Below, one piece after another: positions 13,923-20,300 of a stretch of 23,408 nt of DNA. Where the stretch lies: positions 1 to 23,408 of the forward strand of contig JACQGW010000146.1 of assembly GCA_016199325.1 (NCBI GenBank), in the 5' to 3' direction. The stretch is from Chloroflexota bacterium. GTDB taxonomy: Bacteria > Chloroflexota > Dehalococcoidia > JACQGW01. Numbering within the stretch: position 1 is the first letter of the stretch; each line of letters starts with the position of its first letter. A program made the translations under genes and the position numbers. The notes under the pieces are model-generated. The model did not search any database. It was not told where the DNA came from and saw only the letters and a list, made by a program, of their open reading frames with translations.

Positions 13923-15349
13923 GTCTCCGGCTCCCGCTCCTCGGCGGCCTCTCCCTGGTGCTCTACGCGGCGCTCGTCCCGCTGTCGTGGGTCTTTCCGG
14001 CGCGGACGTTGGTGCCGCTGCGTCAGCTCGTGGGGCTCGACGGGCTGCCCTGGGTATCCGCCGGCGTCGGCTACGCCTGGCTGGCGGCTGTCCTCGGCGG
14101 GCTCGTCGGGCTGTACCTGCTGGCGCTCCGTTCGCCGGACCGGGGAGAGCGCCGGGGCTGGGCGATCGGCGTTCCGCTGGCCGCGACGGCCCTCCTGCTC
14201 GTGTCGTCGCCGTTCCTCTCCCACGACATCTTCCTCTACCTGGCCTACGGACGCATGGCGACGGTTCTCGGGATGAACCCGTACGTGCATACGGTTGGCG
14301 AGGCGTGGGGCGATCCCATCGCCGCCGTGGCGCAGGATTGGGGTGAGACGAGAGCGCCCTACGGTCCCGTCTGGCTCCTCGTCACCGCGGCCGCGGCAAC
14401 CGTCGCCGGCAGCGCGCCAACGCTGATCCTGGTCCTGCGGGGGATCGCTGTCGGCGGCTACTTGCTCGGCTTCCTCCTGGTAGACCGGCTGGCGCGCGCG
14501 GTCGACGCCGACCGGGCGACGGTGCGCCTGGCCTACGCGTGGAACCCGCTGCTCATCCTGGAGACGGCCGGCAACGGCCACCACGAAGCGATCCTCCTCG
14601 CGCTGATCCTGCTCGCCCTCCTGGCTCATCGGCGGCGCGGACCGGCCGTCGCGCTGCCGGTGCTGGCGCTCTCGGCGCTCCTCAAGCCCATCGGCGGCTT
14701 CCTGGCACCGCTGTACCTCGCCTGGGCCTGGCGAGGACGGCCGGCGCTGCGCACAGCCCTGGCCCTTGGCATCGGCGCCGTCGTCTCGCTTGGCCTCGTC
14801 GTCGTCGCCTACGTCCCCTACTGGGCCGGTCCACAGGTGCTACTGGGGCTCGTCGACGAGGGCGCCCACTTCGGCTCATCGTCGCTTCCCGAGGTGCTGC
14901 GGCTTGGCCTCGTGCGGCTGCTCCCCGCTCGGCCCGAGCTCGCACCTCCCCTGACGCTCGCCGGCACCTCCCTCCCGGTCGCCGGCTTCTACCTGCTGCT
15001 CCTGTGGCGGACGCCGAAGACGCCGGCTGCCTGGCTCGGCGCCGCCGCGAGCCTGCTCCTCGTCTACCTGGTGACCGCCAGCAGCCACCTGCGGCAATGG
15101 TACTTCGTCTGGCCGCTCGTCCTGGCCGCGCCGCTGGCCGGAACGCCGATCGGCCGGCTGACGATAGCCTTCAGCGCCGCCGCGACGATCTTCTACGTCG
15201 GCCCCGGCCTGCTCGACCGGCCAATCCTGAAGCTCATCTTCACTGCCGCCTGCTTCGCACTGCCGGGCCTCTGGCTGCTCCGCCACATCTGGCAGACGTA
15301 CCTGACGCCGGGTCGCGCCCCGAAGTATGATACAATCAGCGAGTCATGA
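13919..15349 (+). CDS. GT-C membrane glycosyltransferase (GT87/mannosyltransferase-like)
   Basis: The protein is 476 aa with about 11-13 hydrophobic segments. The first extracytoplasmic loop carries SHDIFLYLAYGRM (D103 as likely catalytic acid) followed by GMNPY, a pattern typical of polyprenyl-phosphate-mannose-dependent mannosyltransferases (MptA/B and GT87-like). A later APYGPVW and a GNGHHEA motif follow. The GTG start at 13919 overlaps the speB stop (GTGA). An open frame extends upstream inside speB but has no support. The stop overlaps the ATG of the lipid kinase (ATGA), so these genes are translationally coupled. A role in glycolipid or polysaccharide assembly with the adjacent lipid kinase is inferred. 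Confidence 0.85.
   Translation: MSLRLPLLGGLSLVLYAALVPLSWVFPARTLVPLRQLVGLDGLPWVSAGVGYAWLAAVLGGLVGLYLLALRSPDRGERRGWAIGVPLAATALLLVSSPFLSHDIFLYLAYGRMATVLGMNPYVHTVGEAWGDPIAAVAQDWGETRAPYGPVWLLVTAAAATVAGSAPTLILVLRGIAVGGYLLGFLLVDRLARAVDADRATVRLAYAWNPLLILETAGNGHHEAILLALILLALLAHRRRGPAVALPVLALSALLKPIGGFLAPLYLAWAWRGRPALRTALALGIGAVVSLGLVVVAYVPYWAGPQVLLGLVDEGAHFGSSSLPEVLRLGLVRLLPARPELAPPLTLAGTSLPVAGFYLLLLWRTPKTPAAWLGAAASLLLVYLVTASSHLRQWYFVWPLVLAAPLAGTPIGRLTIAFSAAATIFYVGPGLLDRPILKLIFTAACFALPGLWLLRHIWQTYLTPGRAPKYDTISES
15328..15336 (+). promoter_or_regulatory. Internal extended -10 promoter before the lipid kinase gene
   Basis: TG-A-TACAAT lies inside the last codons of the glycosyltransferase gene, 9 nt before the kinase ATG at 15346. 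It would give a near-leaderless kinase transcript, matching the spacing at two other promoters in this window (7228 and 10210). No clear -35 box. Confidence 0.4.
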
Positions 15350-16251
15350 GTCGAACCTGGATTATCGCCAACCCGGTGGCCGGACACGGCAAGGGGCTCG
15401 CCCGCTGGCGAAGCCTCGAGCCGCTCGTCCAGAGCCTGGATCTCGACCCTGCCATCCGCTTCACGGATGCGCCGGGGCATGCGGGCGCGCTCGCCTGGGA
15501 GGCGGCGCAGGCCGGGGCCCAGCTAGTCGTCGCGGCCGGTGGCGACGGGACCATTCACGAAGTCGTCAACGGCCTGATCCGGGGATCGGGCTGGATCGAG
15601 CCCGGGCTGAGCCTTGGCGTCCTGCCGATCGGCCGCGGCAACGACTTCGTCCGCTCGGTGGGCCTGCCCATCGATCCGGCCGCGGCCGCCCGGGTTCTCG
15701 CCCGCCCGACGGTCCGGCCGGTCGACGTCGGCCTGGTCGAGTACCAGGACGGGGGCGAGCGCCGTTTCCGCTACTTCGTCAACGTTGCCGGCGTCGGCTT
15801 CGACGGCGAGGTCGCTCGCCGGGCGCTGAAGGCCGGCGGCGGCGCTGCCGCGTATGCGGGCGCCGTGCTCGGCGCCGTCGTCGGATACCAGAACAAACGC
15901 TTCGAGCTCCAGGTGAACGGCCGTCCGGTCGCGGGACGGCACGCGGCGGTGATCGTCGCCAACGGCCCCTATGCGGCCGGCGGCATGCGGATCGCCCCGA
16001 CGGCCGACAGCGGCGACGGCCTGATGGACCTCGTCATTCTGGGCGATCTGGGACGTCTGGAGCTGCTCCTGAACTTCCCCCTCGTCTACTTCGGCCGCCA
16101 CACCTGGCACCCGAAGGTGTCGACCGGGCTTGTCAAGTCGCTGGCCGTCGATTCGCCCGATAGGCCGCTCATCCAGGCGGACGGCGAGCTCCTCGGCCAG
16201 ACCCCTGCCACCTTCCACGTCCTCCCCGGAGTCCTCCCCGTCCGCCGGTAA
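15346..16251 (+). CDS. Diacylglycerol kinase-like lipid kinase (YegS/DgkB family)
   Basis: The protein is 301 aa. The N-terminal DAGK catalytic domain shows NPVAGHGKG (9-17), the nucleotide-binding GGDGTIHEVVNG motif (65-76) and the LPIGRGNDF motif (94-101). Family members phosphorylate diacylglycerol, ceramide or related lipids with ATP at the cytoplasmic membrane face, recycling lipid by-products of envelope polymer synthesis. The C-terminal beta-rich domain includes the ANGPYAAGGMRIAP stretch common to the family. It overlaps the preceding glycosyltransferase by 4 nt (ATGA). It is the last gene of the speD operon as seen here. No strong terminator follows, only a CGAGA/TCTCG stem without a T tract near 16260-16277. 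Confidence 0.93.
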   Translation: MSRTWIIANPVAGHGKGLARWRSLEPLVQSLDLDPAIRFTDAPGHAGALAWEAAQAGAQLVVAAGGDGTIHEVVNGLIRGSGWIEPGLSLGVLPIGRGNDFVRSVGLPIDPAAAARVLARPTVRPVDVGLVEYQDGGERRFRYFVNVAGVGFDGEVARRALKAGGGAAAYAGAVLGAVVGYQNKRFELQVNGRPVAGRHAAVIVANGPYAAGGMRIAPTADSGDGLMDLVILGDLGRLELLLNFPLVYFGRHTWHPKVSTGLVKSLAVDSPDRPLIQADGELLGQTPATFHVLPGVLPVRR

Positions 16252-16413
16252 GAGCCGATCCGAGAACCCCACTCTCGTGGTCAGCCACAGTGATGCTGCT
16301 GGACGCGGGCTGCTGATTCCATACGTCATTACGTCAGCTCTCGGGAGTGCCTACTGCCCCCAACCAACCTCCAAAAACCTCATGAACAAACCTTCATCTC
16401 GCACGCCTGTGGC

Positions 16414-16493
16414 GAGTGATGAGTGATGAGTGACTAGGGGGAGCACTGCTCTCACTCATCACTCATCATTCATCATTCATTACTCATCACTCG
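16414..16493. repeat. GAGTGAT heptad array with inverted arm in the intergenic region
   Basis: Three GAGTGAT heptads (16414-16433) face a longer array of TCACTCATCACTCATCATT-type heptads (16452-16492), so the block can fold as a long A/T-richer stem. The rest of 16252-16592 holds no gene that I can support. It has a possible TATAGT -10 box at 16554-16559 for the next gene, without a clear -35 box. Confidence 0.85.
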
Positions 16494-16592
16494 TCTGACA
16501 AACCTGACATTCCCGCGCTGCCCCTTTTTCACCGTTTCATCACCTTCGGTTCGTATAGTGGATAACAGGACTGGAAGGAAAGGCAACCGCCA

Positions 16593-17243
16593 ATGCACAA
16601 GAGCGCAAGCCGACTTCAGAGCTCCTTGAGCTCGACCGCGCCCGATTTCTTGCCCCTGTACCTTGTCCTCGCGCTCGCCGCATCGCTGGCGGCCGCCGGG
16701 GCCTTCCTGGCCGTCCAGGTACTGGTCCGTGGTCCGCTGTTCGGGGATGGGGAGCAGCCACCGTCCGGGGTCTTCGGCGTCGGCCAGATGGCTCCGACCA
16801 GCTTCGGCGCTGTCGTCGTGGACCACGTCGAAAAGATCGGCGGGCTGACCGCCAGGGATCTGGGCGGCGTCACACACGGCATTCCGAACCTCGTCGCGCC
16901 GGACGAGGCGCAGGTGCAGGTCTCGGTCCGGCTGACGAATCGCCGCGATCGCCCCGTCGACTACTCCCCCGCCGTGTTCCGGTTGGGGGCGGGGACCAGC
17001 GGCCAGGCGATCGCGGCTGCGGGATCGAGCAGCCGCGGAGGCAGACTCCCACCTCAGGCTAGCGTCGAGATGACGCTGACCTTTGTCGCCCCGGCCGACG
17101 ACTCCAGGCTCTGGCTGGAGTACCGCGATCCGGCCAGAGCCGAGCCGGTGCTGATCGACCTTGGACGAAACGCTCCGATACGCGAAAAGACCGCCGACGG
17201 TGTCTCCGCGGAGGAGGCAGATCGAGAGCACCAGCATGAGTAG
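16593..17243 (+). CDS. Membrane-anchored beta-sandwich protein of unknown function (DUF4352-like pattern)
   Basis: This is a 216-aa protein. A single hydrophobic segment (about residues 19-45) anchors it, with the C-terminus predicted outside. The soluble part (about 70-190) alternates strands in the pattern of DUF4352-type domains: VQVSVRLTNRRDRPVDY, then LPPQASVEMTLTFVAP, then LWLEYRDPA and VLIDLG. There are few His, Met or Cys, so nothing points to direct copper binding. The tail is acidic and ends HQHE. A GGAAGGAAAGG ribosome site precedes the ATG. It is the first gene of the cluster with the giant multicopper-oxidase-like protein, 78 nt before it on the same strand. A role as its partner or assembly protein is a guess. 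Family assignment is by strand pattern only. Confidence 0.75.
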   Translation: MHKSASRLQSSLSSTAPDFLPLYLVLALAASLAAAGAFLAVQVLVRGPLFGDGEQPPSGVFGVGQMAPTSFGAVVVDHVEKIGGLTARDLGGVTHGIPNLVAPDEAQVQVSVRLTNRRDRPVDYSPAVFRLGAGTSGQAIAAAGSSSRGGRLPPQASVEMTLTFVAPADDSRLWLEYRDPARAEPVLIDLGRNAPIREKTADGVSAEEADREHQHE

Positions 17244-17321
17244 GCAGCGCAAACGACGTCAACAGGTTTCTCGAGTGATTCCCGCGATGGTGACCGCCCC
17301 ACGGGGCGAGGAGGAGGTACG

Positions 17322-20300
17322 ATGACGACGCTCGCCGGCAATCTCATCCACAGGTTTAGCGAGCACAGCCCGCCGGCTGGAGCGCGTCCGTCGGCGCTGG
17401 TCGCGTTCGCCCTCGCGCTGGCCTATGGCGGCGGCCTCTGGCTCCACGTGCTCCACGAAACCATGGGGGCAACCGAGCACGGCGCACCGCTCGGGGTGAT
17501 CCACTGGCTGCGCGATTCAACGCTGATGCTGCCGCTGGTGCTCGCGGCGGTCTGCGCGGCGAATCTCGTCGTGCAGCGGCTGCTCGTAGCCTGTGGCCGG
17601 GGCGTCTCGCCCGTCCTGGCCGGCGCCGTACATACGGCCGCCATCGCCCTCCTGACGAGTGCAGCGGTTGCGGCGGCAGACCCGCTTCACGCCGCCCTGT
17701 TCGAGGCGCACCACCACGACGCGCACGACCTCCCGCTCGTCCTCCACATGGCTCGGGACGGCCTGCTGGCGCTGGTCGGCTACCTGGCCATCGCCGGCGC
17801 CGTCGCCGCGCTGCTGGGCAGCCGGGCCGGCGGTGAGGCGCGGGAACCGGGCTCGACGAAGCCGCGGCGGCCTCGCCGGCGACCGGCCCTCTCCGGGTTG
17901 CTGGCCCTCCTGCTCGTCTCCGCTATTCTCATTCCCGCCGGGCCTCCTCCCTGGAATGGGAGTGCTCCTGCGCTCGCTCTCGGCGATCCGGGCAACCCCT
18001 GTCCTGCCGGTTCGCCGGTGAAGCAGTTCGAGGTCCAGGCCATCGACGTCGACATTCCGCTCAACCGTTTCGGCGACCACGATCCCAAGGGCAAGATGTT
18101 CGTCCTCGGCAAGAACGTCCAGGCCGTGCGTGACCAGGAGCAGGGCGTCGGCGTCTGGGCGAGCCGGCCCGGCAAGGTCTCGATTGGCCTGCGGGACGAC
18201 CCCATCCAGCCACTCGTGGTCCGGGCGAACATGGGGGACTGTGTCGAGGTTCTCTTCACCAACAACGCGACGGGCGGCGACTACGGCATCCACATCGACG
18301 GCCTGGCTGTCCAGGTGGCGTCCTCCGGCGACGCCGTCGGCCACAACCCGCCCTCAGGCGTGCTACAGGGCCAGAGCCGGACTTACCGCTACTGGGTCCC
18401 CAACGACGTCGCGCTCGAAGGCGCCCACTACCTGCGGCCGGGCCCCGGCTACCGCCAGGCGGTGGTCCACGGCCTCTTCGGCGCGCTGATGGTGGAGCCG
18501 AGCGGCTCCATCTACCTCCACCCGGACACGCTCGAGCCCATCGAGTCCGGCTGGGAGGCGGTCATCGTCCCCGGCACGGGCGCGGCGTTCCGCGAGTATG
18601 CCGAGATCTTCCACGAGGTCGGGGACGAGAGCGACGTGATCCTCAATGCCCGGGACAACGCGCTCCCCCAGGTGGATCCGCACACCGACGCCTATCGACC
18701 GGGCTCGCGGGCCATGAACTATCGGTCCGAGCCGTTCCTGAACCGCCTGGAAAGAGCGCCGAACCAGAAGGCGCAGGGCTACGGCTCGTACACGTTCGGC
18801 GACCCTGCCACGCCGATGCCGCGCAGCTATCTGGCAGACCCGACCAAGATCCGGATCCTCCACGCCGGGTCCGAAGTCTTCCACGTCTATCACTTGCACG
18901 GCGGCGGTATCCGCTGGCGGTTCAACCCGCACGCCGATACCACGTATGACTACGCCGCGACCGGCCTCGACAAGCACCCGAAGACGACATCGTCGCCCTC
19001 GGCCCGGCTGGACTCGCAGTCGTTCGGCCCGGGCGAGGCCTACGACCTCCAGATCGAGGGCGGTGCCGGCGGCGTCCAGCAGGCAGCGGGGGACTTCCTC
19101 TTTCACTGCCACATTGCCCACCACTACGTCTCGGGCATGTGGAGCTTCTGGCGGGTGTTCAACACCCGGCAGTCCGACCTGGCGCCGCTGCCGGACCGGA
19201 CGCCCCCACCGGACGCGGTCGATTCGGCCGATCTGGTCGGCCGGACGATGCCCGACGGCACCGTCATCACCAAGCAGAACCTCGACGACTGGATCCGCCC
19301 GCAGCTCCCGCCTCAGGGCGTGCCGAACTCGGATCAGGACGCCTCGGTCTGGAACTGGACGGTCGACAGGAGCAGCCCGAACAGGCCAATCTACCTGGGC
19401 GAGCCCGAGGACCCCGGCCCCTGGCCCAATCTCCCGAACCTCGTGCCAGGCCACCCCGGCTCGATGCCCGGCGATCAACTGGCCGGCGATCGGCCCAGGA
19501 TCTTGTTCAATCCGCTGAATGGTCGCATCGCCTACCCACTCTTGCGACCGCACATTGGCAAACGGCCTCCGTTCTCCCCGTACGGGCACTCCGGCGCACC
19601 CTACCTGGGCGAGGCCGGTGGACAGCAACCGACGAGTGCGGTAGATCCGTGGGCCCATCGCCCCGATGGCCTGTGCCCAACCGGCGCCTCGCTGCGACGC
19701 TACAACGTCATCACCATTCAGTTGCCGATTCAGGTGACGAGGAAAGGCGGGGTTGATCCGGACGGCACGATCTACGTGCTGGCCAAGAACAAGGAGGCCG
19801 TGCTTGCCGGCCAGAAGCCGGCCGAGCCACTGGCCATACGCGCCAACAGCGGGGACTGTGTCGGGCTGACGCTCACGAACGAGGAGAGTGACAATCGCGT
19901 CTTCGGCGGGTTCGCCAAGACCAACATCCACGTCCACCACGTCCAGTTTGACGTGCAGGCGTCTGACGGGGTGATCACCGGTCTTGCGTACGAGCAGTCG
20001 GTGCGCCCGTATAGGGTCGAGGATCCGACACTGACGGTTGCGAGCAAGGCCGGCACGCCGACGCTCACCCTCTCGAATGTGGCGAAGTTCCAGCCCGGCG
20101 TCTGGATCGGGATCGGTCTGGGGACCGAGAGCATCGAAGTCCGCCAGATCAAGTCCATCGCCGAGGAAACGGCGACCGTGACCCTGACCGAGCCGCTCGC
20201 CAACGACCACGCAGCCGGCGAGTGGGCGGGCACCGAGTTCGTCCAGTACCGCTGGTATCCCGACGTGCTCCTCGACAACGTCTTCTTCCACGACCACGTC

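Noticed and set aside
16255..16280. Intrinsic terminator after the lipid kinase
   Set aside because: Only a 5-bp CGAGA/TCTCG stem is present and no T tract follows.
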